Shown one piece after another: positions 1-7,660 of a stretch of DNA of 64,000 nucleotides. The DNA comes from Heterocephalus glaber (lineage: Eukaryota; Chordata; Mammalia; Rodentia; Bathyergidae): positions 15,115,228 to 15,179,227 of the forward strand of contig NW_004624784.1 in assembly GCF_000247695.1 (NCBI RefSeq). Reading direction: 5' to 3'. The number at the start of each line of letters is the position of its first letter. Positions within the stretch are counted from its first letter, which is position 1. The position numbers and the translations under genes were made by a program. The notes beneath the pieces are model-generated. The model saw nothing but the letters and a program-made list of their open reading frames with translations. It was not told the DNA's origin and did no database searches.

Positions 1-569
1 GAGTCATCCTGCCCTTGCCCTTTGAGAAGGAAGGGTTTGCTTTCTGGGCAGATGCCATCTTCTCTCTGGGCTGCTCTTTGTCCCTCACCCTCTGGGGTTG
101 GGTGGGGACAGCCACTTCTGGGGAGCTTGGGAATGAGGGGCTTTTTAAACAACCGCAGTGGCAGAAGCTGGGGGTAGGGAAGGGCAACTTGGCTTCTTGA
201 GGCTGGAAATCTCCTGTTATTGCTCGTGGCCCTGGCAAGTGTTTTCCCTGACTCTGAAAGTACTTCGTTGCCACCCTTGCTAGCTGGTGGCTGGAGCATT
301 TGTCCCCCACACAAGCAAAAGGTCAAGAAGCTGCTGAATTGCATTTCCCCCTCCTCCCTTGCCATGTGCCTCTGAAGATGAGTCATTCCCTTCCCTCTTC
401 TGCCTTCTCTGCTTCCCTCCCGCTGCCTGTCATTGGATCTGGGGTAGGATTGCTGTCCAGCTGGCTGCCTCAGTCTCTCTGCAGGTGTGGGTTCCCAGAT
501 TCGTCAGCAGGCATCAGGAGCCCTGCCCTAGACCTGTGGGCCTCAGGGCTCAGCCACTTTCATTTGGCC
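1..569. other. Unassigned non-repetitive sequence
   Basis: No gene or confident repeat is visible. Open frames here (for example 300-683 on the plus strand) overlap one another in different frames, are GC-driven and show no domain. It is treated as ordinary intergenic or intronic sequence. Confidence 0.5.
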
Positions 570-955
570 TCTGAAGTACCTACTAAGTGGCTACTTTGTG
601 ATGGGTGCTGTGCTAGGTCCCCAGGAGTTGAAGGGCACTACTCCTGTTCTCTGATGGCCTGTCAGGGAAGAGAGAAATATTAGACATGAAATCACACAAA
701 CCACCATGTAATTAACACAATGAGGTGGAACTTTGAGAAGGCCTGCAGAGCACAGACAGATGGGGTGGGGATAGTTAGAAAGCCTCCCTGAAGAGTGTAT
801 CTTACCATGAGACCTGGGGAAACCATTCCTGGAAGAGGAACAGCAAGAAACAGTGTGGGTGACATGCAGTAAGAAAAAGGAAAAAGGAGAAGAGATGGGG
901 TTGTAAAGAAAGAACATGCAGGGCTCTGCAGGTCAGGCTAAAGGAGCTAAAAATT
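570..955 (-). repeat. L2 LINE 3'-end remnant, antisense
   Basis: The stretch opens with a degraded form of the antisense L2 tail (a 'cctactaagtggctact' block, then a 'gtgctaggt' block). It then follows the usual L2 order read backwards: a 'caggagttgaaggg' segment, a 'gaagcctccctgaag' segment and a 'catgcagggctctgcagg' segment. L2 is an ancient LINE that moved before the placental radiation. This copy is heavily mutated and has no coding capacity. Its boundaries are approximate, and part could be another ancient LINE. Confidence 0.5.
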
Positions 956-969
956 TATCCTAAGGGCTA

Positions 970-1474
970 GTTTGGTAGGTTCTTATAATGTGAAACTGTA
1001 CTTACCATGCAGCTGTACTCAGAAATATTTATCCCAAAGAAATAAAAGTATATGTAAAAAAAAGACTTGCATACAGTGTTCACAGCAGCTTGATACATAA
1101 TAGCCCTCAAACTGTAAAAAACCCAAATGCCAACGAACTGTGGATAAAAACTGAATGCATACAATGGGATAGTATAGAGGAGTAAAAAGAGACAGACCAC
1201 TAACACACGCATATGTGATACAAGCAGCAACACAAATGAAGTCCAAAAATGTTATGCTGAGTGAAAGAAGTCAGCACAAAAGAATACTGAGTGCATGAGC
1301 CCATTTAGATAAAATTCTAACAAAGGAAAAACTAGTTTACACCCACAGAAATCAGATGGTGATGTCCTGCAGTGGACTCGATAAGGCTGTGTGGGAACTG
1401 TCTTAGGGGATGGGAGTGTGACAATGGAGTGGTGGTCATGCGGATATATACGTTTGCTAACATTGTTTATATGC
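970..1474 (+). repeat. L1 LINE 3' UTR remnant, upstream part
   Basis: The sequence matches the well-known 3' end of old mammalian L1 (L1M type). It has the 'caaactgtaaaaaaccc' segment, an 'atgctgagtgaaagaag' motif near 1253-1270 and a 'gatggtgatg' segment. It stops at 1474, where a mariner fragment begins, and L1 sequence resumes at 2024. The mariner therefore sits inside this L1. It is non-coding and inactive. Confidence 0.75.
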
Positions 1475-2023
1475 AGTGTGATAAAAATACAGTGCATGTT
1501 TAAATAATAAACATCACAGTAAAAGACACATTGCCATTAATCCCTCTCAGAATACCCCCTCCCCCTCGCTTCAAACACACTTATCCTGTTGTTCTTGCCA
1601 CTTTGTGGAGCACTTCTGGAAGTCTTCTTTTGTGAGTGTCTTTAGTTGTGCTGTCCTGGCTGCCTCAATGTCCTGAATAGATTCAAAATGTTTACCTTGT
1701 ATGGTCACTTTTACTTTGAGGAAGAACCAGAAGTCACATGGTGCCAGATCCCAGAAATAAGGTAGATGAGGACTTACTAATGTTTTTACAAAATGCCTTT
1801 CTGTGGATGGCACTCAGCAGCAGCAATTACAGTATTTTTATTACATCTCATAAAGACTCTCATGAAAGAGGACTTCTAGAACTGCTTCAGAAAGTGGCAA
1901 TATGATGGGGTAAATGTGTTTGAATCAAGGGGAAGTATTTTGAGGATGATTAATGGCAATATGTCTTTTACTGTAATAAATTTTTAAAATTTTAAATATT
2001 CTTTGTAGTTTTTAATCACCCTT
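1475..2023. mobile_element. Palindromic (fold-back) mariner fragment
   Basis: Two mariner 3' ends face outward. The left arm reads on the minus strand and the right arm on the plus strand. Both carry the same end: 'gattaatggcaat' followed by a 'cttttactgt' block. On the minus strand, 1571-1813 is open for 80 residues and holds the C-terminal part of a mariner transposase. It includes a WDLAPCDF motif, matching the region of the third catalytic aspartate, and ends in a KWQEQQDKCV-like tail. The N-terminal and most catalytic parts are missing, so it cannot transpose by itself. It is inserted in an L1 3' UTR. Confidence 0.75.
1571..1813 (-). pseudogene. Mariner transposase C-terminal fragment
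   Basis: This is an 80-residue open frame whose sequence fits the end of a mariner (Tc1/mariner) transposase. It has a degenerate PYFWDLAPCDF motif containing the expected third acidic catalytic residue, then an ESIQDIEAARTAQLKTLTKED segment typical of the family. The methionine used is probably accidental. A full transposase is about 340 residues, so roughly three quarters is missing. It is a relic without expected function. Confidence 0.7.
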
Positions 2024-2092
2024 GTACTCTTAAAAAGGGAAGAATTTTGTTTCATGTAAATTACATGATGATAAAGTTGATTTTTGAAAAGA
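2024..2092 (+). repeat. L1 LINE 3' UTR remnant, resumed tail
   Basis: The L1 tail continues immediately after the mariner, with 'gtactcttaaaaaggg' followed by a 'catgtaaattac' block and 'aaagttgattttt'. That is the terminal order of old L1 3' UTRs. It confirms that the mariner fragment interrupted a pre-existing L1. Confidence 0.65.
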
Positions 2093-2193
2093 GCATTTAT
2101 TCAGTCCTAAAATGAATAATGAATATAATCTCTCGCAACTGAAGAGGCTTACTATTTGCACAAACAAAACAAGACCAAAATGGTTGTGATTAG

Positions 2194-2194
<1 letters not shown>

Positions 2195-2231
<37 letters not shown>
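2195..2231 (+). repeat. (TG)n microsatellite
   Basis: About 18 uninterrupted TG dinucleotides. It is likely length-polymorphic. No function is inferred. Confidence 0.97.
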
Positions 2232-2232
<1 letters not shown>

Positions 2233-2644
2233 AAACAAAACCTCTGCCCTCCATATGGAGCCAGAACTGGGAGGGAGCAGGTGTGAAAGTAGGGAAGCAT
2301 TGTTCAAGTCTAGGGAGGCAGAGACGTCCTGGGACTGTGGTGATGACGGTCGTGTGGACAGCAGGGACAGGGAGCAGGAGGGCTGGATCCTTCAGCAGAG
2401 GTGCCGAGCTTTCTCCTGTGCCTTCCACTGGGCATGGCCCTGGGGGGGTGGGGGGCTATGTTCTCAGGAGAGTGCATTGTGTGCAAAGGGGGAATGAGTG
2501 TTCTTGGAAGGGCCCATTCGTGGGCAGACATGGTCCTATGGCCCTACTGCATTCATTCAAACTCAAGTTCAAGTTCACTCTCACTGTCTCCCAGGTTCAT
2601 GCACACCTTAGGCTGGATGCCACAGTGTGGGTACCACAGAATTT
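2232..2644. other. Unassigned sequence
   Basis: G-rich sequence with overlapping short open frames in several frames. No domain, no clear repeat and no splice-bounded exon was recognised. Confidence 0.5.
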
Positions 2645-2820
2645 TCCAGCCTGGAGGACTCAGGTTTGGATCCTTACTCCTTCACTTGTCAGCCATGTGG
2701 CTTCAGTCCAATGGCAGAGCCTTAGTCTCCTCACCTGTAAAATGGCAACAATAGCAGTAGTGCCCATTTCCTACCCATAGCAGCTATGAAGAATAGCAGA
2801 GAAAATAGGCAGAAGGCATT
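2645..2820 (+). repeat. MIR SINE, sense
   Basis: This shows the MIR core in order: 'ggactcaggtttggatcc', a 'tgtggcttcagtc' block, then 'cctcacctgtaaaatgg' and a 'cccatttcctacc' block. MIR is an ancient tRNA-derived SINE. The copy is diverged and no target duplication is visible. Confidence 0.75.
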
Positions 2821-3649
2821 GCATACCATTCCCACACATCCTAAATGTTCTGCCCCAGGATTCGCACTTCACGGTCACTCTCACCTTCATTCACACTCCA
2901 AACTTAGCAGAAGGTGTGGCAGGAAAGGGTAACGCATTTCTCTGTGGAATCATTTCACTCACTTAGGGCACCCCCTTCCTATTCTAGGGCCCCTATGTCT
3001 GCTCCAGCCCTGCCTCCCCTTCTGGCCCCTCTCCAGATCTGTCCCAGAGCCCAAACCCATTTTGTTCCAGTGGACATCAGCTCGCCAGGTGGACAGAGCT
3101 GGGAGTGCAGAGGACTACCCTGCCTCTTGAGGGCTCTGCCGGCCTGTCCTGCAGCCCTGCACCTGGTCCCCGAGAGCCAGGCCAGCTCCCAGACCTCCTG
3201 GGAGGCTGTAGTAATGACTCAATTAATCGGCTCAGTTAGGAACTTGTGGGTGAGTGAGTCAGCTCCAAGCTGGCTGCCCTCTGTCAAGTGGGCTCAGCTT
3301 GTGTCCACTGCTGTGTGCCAGGTCCAGTGCAAGGCAGAATGGCAGGAGCTGAGAGGAGTCAGAGAGGGGCTCCCTGTCCCATGCTGGCTACTGGGCTATG
3401 GAGTCAAGCTCCTAGCAATAGAGCACCTTGGGCTTTCAACCTTGGAGAGCATTTCCCCAAGTCGCCTGTTATCTGTCCCCATTGGAGCCCCTGCCAGCTC
3501 CTGAGCACCTTCATCCAGACTCACCTCCCCAGTGCCTCCTCTGCAGAGTCCCCAGGCTCTGCTGTCCCTGCTCTGGCTCCCTCGTTCTGCATCCAGAGGT
3601 AATCTGTCACTGCACAGGCAGCCTGTCTGTCCCTGATTACTGTTACCTG
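2821..3649. other. Unassigned sequence with two AP-1-like sites
   Basis: No repeat was recognised. A 196-residue open frame (2914-3504) is GC-driven and has no domain or low-complexity signature I know. I do not call it a gene. Two AP-1-type heptamers, TGACTCA at 3215-3221 and TGAGTCA at 3255-3261, lie 40 bases apart beside an ATTAAT element. Confidence 0.45.
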
Positions 3650-3780
3650 CTAAGTGGATTCACAGCCTGTATCTCACTTGAGCCCACCAACCATCCTTTG
3701 AGGGAAGTGTTGCTTCTGTTCTTGTTAAATGAGGTTCAAGGGAGGTGCACTGACCCAGAAGAGGTCACACAAACACCCAC
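3650..3780 (-). repeat. MIR SINE, antisense
   Basis: Read on the minus strand this is a MIR core. The plus strand shows the reverse series 'atctcacttgagccc', 'ccatcctttgaggg', 'aaatgaggttcaa' and 'gaggtcacac'. It is old and diverged. Confidence 0.6.
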
Positions 3781-4267
3781 ATCTTGACAGTCGGGATGGG
3801 GCTTTTGGCTCCCTTCCTTTATAGAACCCCTAACACTGCACATGGATACCACCAGGTCCTTCTTCTCACCCCAAGGCTAAGCCTCCCCACTTCCCCTTGT
3901 TCAATGGTTAGAGGGCAGAAGAGGTACCTAAGAAATAGAAGCCACAGTGTTTGGAATTTCAGCCCTGGGGAGCCAGGGAGGGATATTTACTTCTTCCCAG
4001 CACCACCCAGTTGTGCAACTGCATGGTGGACAGGAATGGCCTGGAGGCCCCTGACAACAGTGGGCAGGGCTTGATTTGGCTTGGCTGAGAAAGACCATGT
4101 GGAGAACAAGGCCACCTCCCAGGACACTCCCAGAAGCAGGTGTCTCCACAGCGATGATGACAAGCACAACACCAGTGGTAGCGGGAACCTGGGTGACTAA
4201 TGCTTTCTTGGCCTTGAGGTGGAAGAGGAGGAGGAGGGGAGGGCAGCGAAGGGGAAAGAGAGGATAA
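3781..4267. other. Unassigned sequence
   Basis: No confident repeat or gene. A purine-rich run (ggaagaggaggagg) lies at about 4221-4262. Confidence 0.45.
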
Positions 4268-4468
4268 TGCTTGTTAGAGTTTAGATCTAAAGTGTCTCCC
4301 AAAGGCTCATGTGTTCAGAAGTGGGATTTTTGGAAGGTGATTGGATCATGATGCTGTTAACGCATCAGTGGATCAGTCCTCTGATGAGCTCAGAGCTGAA
4401 TGGATTCTTAGGAGTTGGGCCCCAGTTGAAGGAGATGGGTCACCACGGGCATTCTTTTAGAGGGTACA
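4268..4468 (+). mobile_element. MaLR-type LTR, 5' fragment
   Basis: It begins with an LTR start typical of MaLR elements: 'gagtttagatctaaagtg' followed by 'cccaaaggctcatgtgtt', and later 'aggagttgggccc' and a 'ggtcaccacggg' block. It is cut off at 4468, exactly where the second mariner copy begins. I could not find its 3' half on the far side of that copy. It is a non-coding relic. Confidence 0.6.
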
Positions 4469-5106
4469 CGGGGTGATCAAAATATACAGTGAATGTTTAC
4501 ATTTAAAAATTTATTACAGCAAAAGATACCTTTCCATTAATCAAAATAATATTCCTCACTTTGAACACACCTTTCCCATTGTTCTTCTCACCTTTTGAAG
4601 CAGTTCTGGAAGTCTTCTCTCCCGTCTTTACAAGGTGTGATAAAAAATTTGGTGAATGTTGCTGCCTGGTGCCATCCAATGGAAAGACAGACTCATGAAA
4701 ACATTACAGTGTGACCTCATCTACTTTATTTACTGTATCTGGCACGATGCAACTTCTTGCTCTTCTCTAGAGCCAAAATGACCATGAAAAGAAAGGGCTT
4801 TGAGTCGATTCAGGACATTGAGGCAGCCAGGACAGCACAACTAAAGACACTCACAAAAGAAGGTTTCCAGAAGTGGTTCACAAAGTGGCAAGAACAATGG
4901 AATAAGTGTATTTGAAGCAAGGGGAGGGGGTATTTTGAGGGGGATTAATGGCAATGGATCTTTTACTGTGATGTTTGTTATTTAAACATATACTGGATTT
5001 TTTTTTTTTTTGTATTGGGGATCGAACGCAGGACCTTGCACTTTCGAGGCAGGCAGTGGAACCACTGAGCTAAATCCCCGGCCCATGCACTGTATTTTTA
5101 TCACAC
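4469..5106. mobile_element. Palindromic mariner fragment, second copy
   Basis: The left arm starts with 'ggggtgatcaaaatat' and is read on the minus strand. The right arm ends with 'tttttatcacac' and is read on the plus strand. These are mariner-like inverted termini. The plus arm carries a relic of the transposase C-terminus around 4800-4915. It is interrupted by an ID element and is non-autonomous and inactive. Confidence 0.7.
4998..5083 (-). mobile_element. ID-type SINE, antisense
   Basis: The poly-T head and the reverse of the ID body ('gggatcgaacgc', then 'gagctaaatccccgg') identify a tRNA-derived ID SINE on the minus strand. The flanks 4987-4997 and 5084-5094 form an imperfect 11-base target duplication (8 of 11 match). 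Copy 1 of the surrounding duplication lacks the insertion, so the empty site is preserved inside this window. Confidence 0.88.
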
Positions 5107-5299
5107 CACATGTAGATGGTGAATGTTAGCAAATGTATATATCTGAATGACCACAACTCCATCATCACACTCCCATCCCCTCAGACAGTTCCCACACAGC
5201 CCTATCAAGTGCCCTGAGGACATCACCATCTGATTTCTGTGGGTATAAAAGTTTTTCCTTTTCTAAAATGTCATACAAAGAGGCTCATGCACTCAGTAT
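5107..5299 (-). repeat. L1 3' UTR remnant, antisense
   Basis: This is the reverse complement of the L1 segment at 1284-1474, sharing for example the 'catcaccatctgatttctg' block. It was carried along with the mariner fragment in the duplication. Confidence 0.7.
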
Positions 5300-6960
5300 A
5301 GTTAGTGGGGGGATTATGGCAAGGCCCTGGAGACAGGACCCTAGGATAACCATAGGGATGGCCCAGATGTGTCCCTTCTCTCCCAGATGTGTTCTCCACT
5401 CTCAAATTCCTGACACCTCCCTAGCTTCAGAGGTTTGCTCAGGCATCAGCACCAGAAAGCAGGGCAGTGAGAAATGTTTGCTTGCTTCTATCTTTTTATC
5501 ATTTTGGGGGGGGCTGGTTGGGTAAGTTAGTTCTTGCCTGCTTGTGCCCCCAAGGCTCCAGCACCCAGAGCCTGTGGGATGTTTACAGCTCCCTTAGTTG
5601 CTACAGTGTCTAGGTGGAGCTCAGTGCCACACTGGGGAGGGGAAAGGGGCCGCAGGAAGACTCATTTCCTGACTGACTGACAAACGGAGCGATACCATCT
5701 CTCCCATCCCTTCCCCAGGGAGCCTGCTCACAGAGGAGTTCAGCCTGAGTCATCTCTGCCGTCAAATGCACCTCTCTGTCCCGGGCAGATAAACTCATCA
5801 CTCTGGAAGGCAGGCAGGCAAGGAGGCCTGGGGGGCTGTGGAGGCGGGCATGGGGAGGGAATGAGTGCCCGAGTCTTGTCCCATGCCTGGTCCCCAGTGG
5901 CTGGCAGGGTGGAGGTCTTGCCAGGAGGGCTTCCTTCCTCTCTTCCATCTTCACAGGTGAGGGGCTCCCATTCCCACTGGAAGAGTGGTGGGTAGGTGCA
6001 GATGACAAAGGGTGAACTGTGTCTCCAGACAGGGAGACAGAGGCAGAGACCAGTTCAGCCAGTAGCGTCCACAGGGCAGGTGGCTCTGGTGCTCTCTGGA
6101 TCCCTGATCTCACTGTGGCTTCCAGTTAAAAAGTGCTAGACTTGATGCTTCTGGCCCAGTTGTACATGTGTGCACCATGTGTGTGCAGCAGAGCTGCCCA
6201 CAGCCCAAGAAGCCTGAGAAGCCTGGAGTCTTTGTAACTTGGAGTCTTTAGCTGGGGCAGGCATCTCAGACTGAGTTGGCACAGACCTGCATTTGCTGAA
6301 GACGACTGGCCTATCTGTGAGCACCGATGTATGCCATCAAGTCTGGTCTCTTTCCAAGTGCACCCCCTGTGCCCTGCTCTCACCTCACACCTCTGGCCCC
6401 ATTAAATATCCCCTGGGCCACCTGGTGTGTGATTGGGGGTGGAGTCAGCCAGGGTCCTGCTAGAACTGTGCTCATTGTTCTGCAGGGGGAGAGGCTCTCT
6501 CTGGGAGCCAGAGCTCATGTCATTATCCAGGTGTGTCCCAGGTCTTGGTGTGACAGAGCCTGCCCTGGCTTTTCCTGTCCTGCCTGGAGTTTCAGGATGA
6601 CATTGTTCAGAGTGACTGGACATACTAGAAAAACTCCTGACCTGAACCAGAGTCTGCCCTTATTCCATTCATCTCCTGGATGCTGTGAATGAATGCTTGC
6701 TGGCTTCCGGGTCTTGTTTAATTCTGCAGCCAGTCTAGAAGGTAATTCCTGCTAGTGTCCTGTGGAAAGACTGGGAACCAAACACAAAGAGCCTGGGTAG
6801 GGATCTGCTTCCCATCCCACTGTAGGCAATCACAGGGCAAGAGTCAGACCCAGTCCCATCTGATGATCCCTCCTGTGCCCTTCACTAGGCATGGTCTTGG
6901 AGTTTGTGGGGACACCAAAGAATGACTGAGGTCACACTACCTCATTCTACCAGTGCTCCA
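5300..6960. other. Unassigned sequence
   Basis: No confident repeat, RNA or gene. A 167-residue frame on the minus strand (5610-6113) and overlapping frames at 6126-6692 lack domains and start or splice context, and look random in GC-rich DNA. Some short stretches may be L2 too decayed to call. Confidence 0.5.
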
Positions 6961-7009
6961 ATGTTGTCAATCATTTGTGGGTTCTTTTGCTTTATTCAGC
7001 TAGCAATCA

Positions 7010-7260
7010 TGAATAGGCAAAGTGCAACTCCGCTAGCACCCTTGATGCCATTAGCTGACTTTAGTTAAATCCAGATGCTATCTTTTGACACTGCCAGCTG
7101 CTGGTCAGTGCTAGCTTGTGCTGGATGCCATCAGTCAACTCTGCTAGCTGCTGTCATTTGATGCTGGCTTGTGTGCCAGAAGCTGTCAGTCCACTCTGAC
7201 AATTGCTGGTCTCTGTCACTGATCTTTGTCAGCTACTGGTCTCTGGAGCTTTTCAGGGCT
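7010..7260. repeat. Degenerate minisatellite-like tract
   Basis: Imperfect units of roughly 50-60 bases recur, each containing variants of 'gctgctggtc', a 'gcttgtg' block, then 'gtcag' and 'ctctg'. Examples start near 7089, 7147 and 7201. It lies just downstream (minus-strand sense) of the LTR polyadenylation signal, so it may be part of that LTR's U5 or adjoining sequence. Confidence 0.45.
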
Positions 7261-7269
7261 AACAGCCCC

Positions 7270-7660
7270 TCGTGTTTATTGCTTTTTATTTGAAAGGAAC
7301 AGCTCTTTCCAACCTTTCTCATAAGTATAAGATTCCTGAGTAGATTTACAGGGCCTTCTGAGTCTGAGAAATAAATCACCAGCAGATTTACAGGACCACT
7401 GGAACAAGACTTTATTTTAACAGGACTTGTGGGGCAGAATAGAGGGGTTAGTACACCTGAGGGAGCCCTGCTAGCTTAACCCCCAAAGTGTGAGAGGAGT
7501 GCTGCTTATATAGCAGCTGCAAGCCTGTTATTGGTCCAACTGTAGACCTGTGATTGGCTTAAATTTGGGCCTGTTGATTGGTCCAAGTGTAGGCCAGTGA
7601 TTGGTCCCAGGGGGTGCAGGTGCTACTGTTGGTGGGGAATCTAGGACAGCCCAGTTGTCA
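7270..7660 (-). mobile_element. Retroviral-type solo LTR, minus strand
   Basis: Read on the minus strand, this has LTR promoter order. Four CCAAT boxes (ATTGG on the plus strand at 7530, 7553, 7577 and 7600) precede a TATA box (plus 7506-7512). An AATAAA polyadenylation signal (plus 7411-7416) follows roughly 95 bases downstream. No gag, pol or env remnant was recognised beside it, so it looks like a solo LTR. The family is not identified (ERV1-like is possible). Boundaries are uncertain. Confidence 0.6.
7530..7604 (-). promoter_or_regulatory. Four CCAAT boxes with about 23-base spacing
   Basis: ATTGG pentamers start at 7530, 7553, 7577 and 7600, spaced 23, 24 and 23 bases. Each sits in a similar context ('cctgttattggtcca', 'cctgtgattggc', 'ctgttgattggtcca', 'ccagtgattggtccc'). 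This is a small tandem repeat of an NF-Y-type site upstream of the LTR TATA box. Binding is inferred from motif alone. Confidence 0.65.

Larger units (their letters stand above)
1284..2023 (+). repeat. Inverted duplication, copy 1 (L1 piece plus mariner)
   Basis: This 740-base segment contains about 190 bases of L1 3' UTR followed by a palindromic mariner fragment. Its reverse complement recurs at 4469-5299. With an ID insertion and one target duplication removed, that copy is about 734 bases. By eye the inner mariner arm plus L1 part is around 90 percent identical between copies, and the other mariner arm is more diverged. Here L1 flanks the mariner on both sides, so this looks like the ancestral arrangement. 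Confidence 0.8.
4469..5299 (-). repeat. Inverted duplication, copy 2 (mariner plus L1 piece, with ID)
   Basis: This is the reverse complement of 1284-2023. It includes the palindromic mariner (4469-5106) and then antisense L1 3' UTR (5107-5299), interrupted by an ID SINE at 4998-5083. On its left edge the mariner end touches a MaLR LTR rather than L1, unlike copy 1. On its right edge L1 homology stops at about 5299. The plus-strand arm (about 4780-4920) encodes a frame similar to the copy-1 transposase tail, but it is broken. Confidence 0.8.

Noticed and set aside
2914..3504. 196-residue open frame on the plus strand
   Set aside because: No domain, overlapping frames on the same strand, GC-rich sequence, and no splice or promoter support. 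Consistent with chance.
5610..6113. 167-residue minus-strand open frame
   Set aside because: Serine/proline-rich composition only, no domain, no conserved start or splice context visible.
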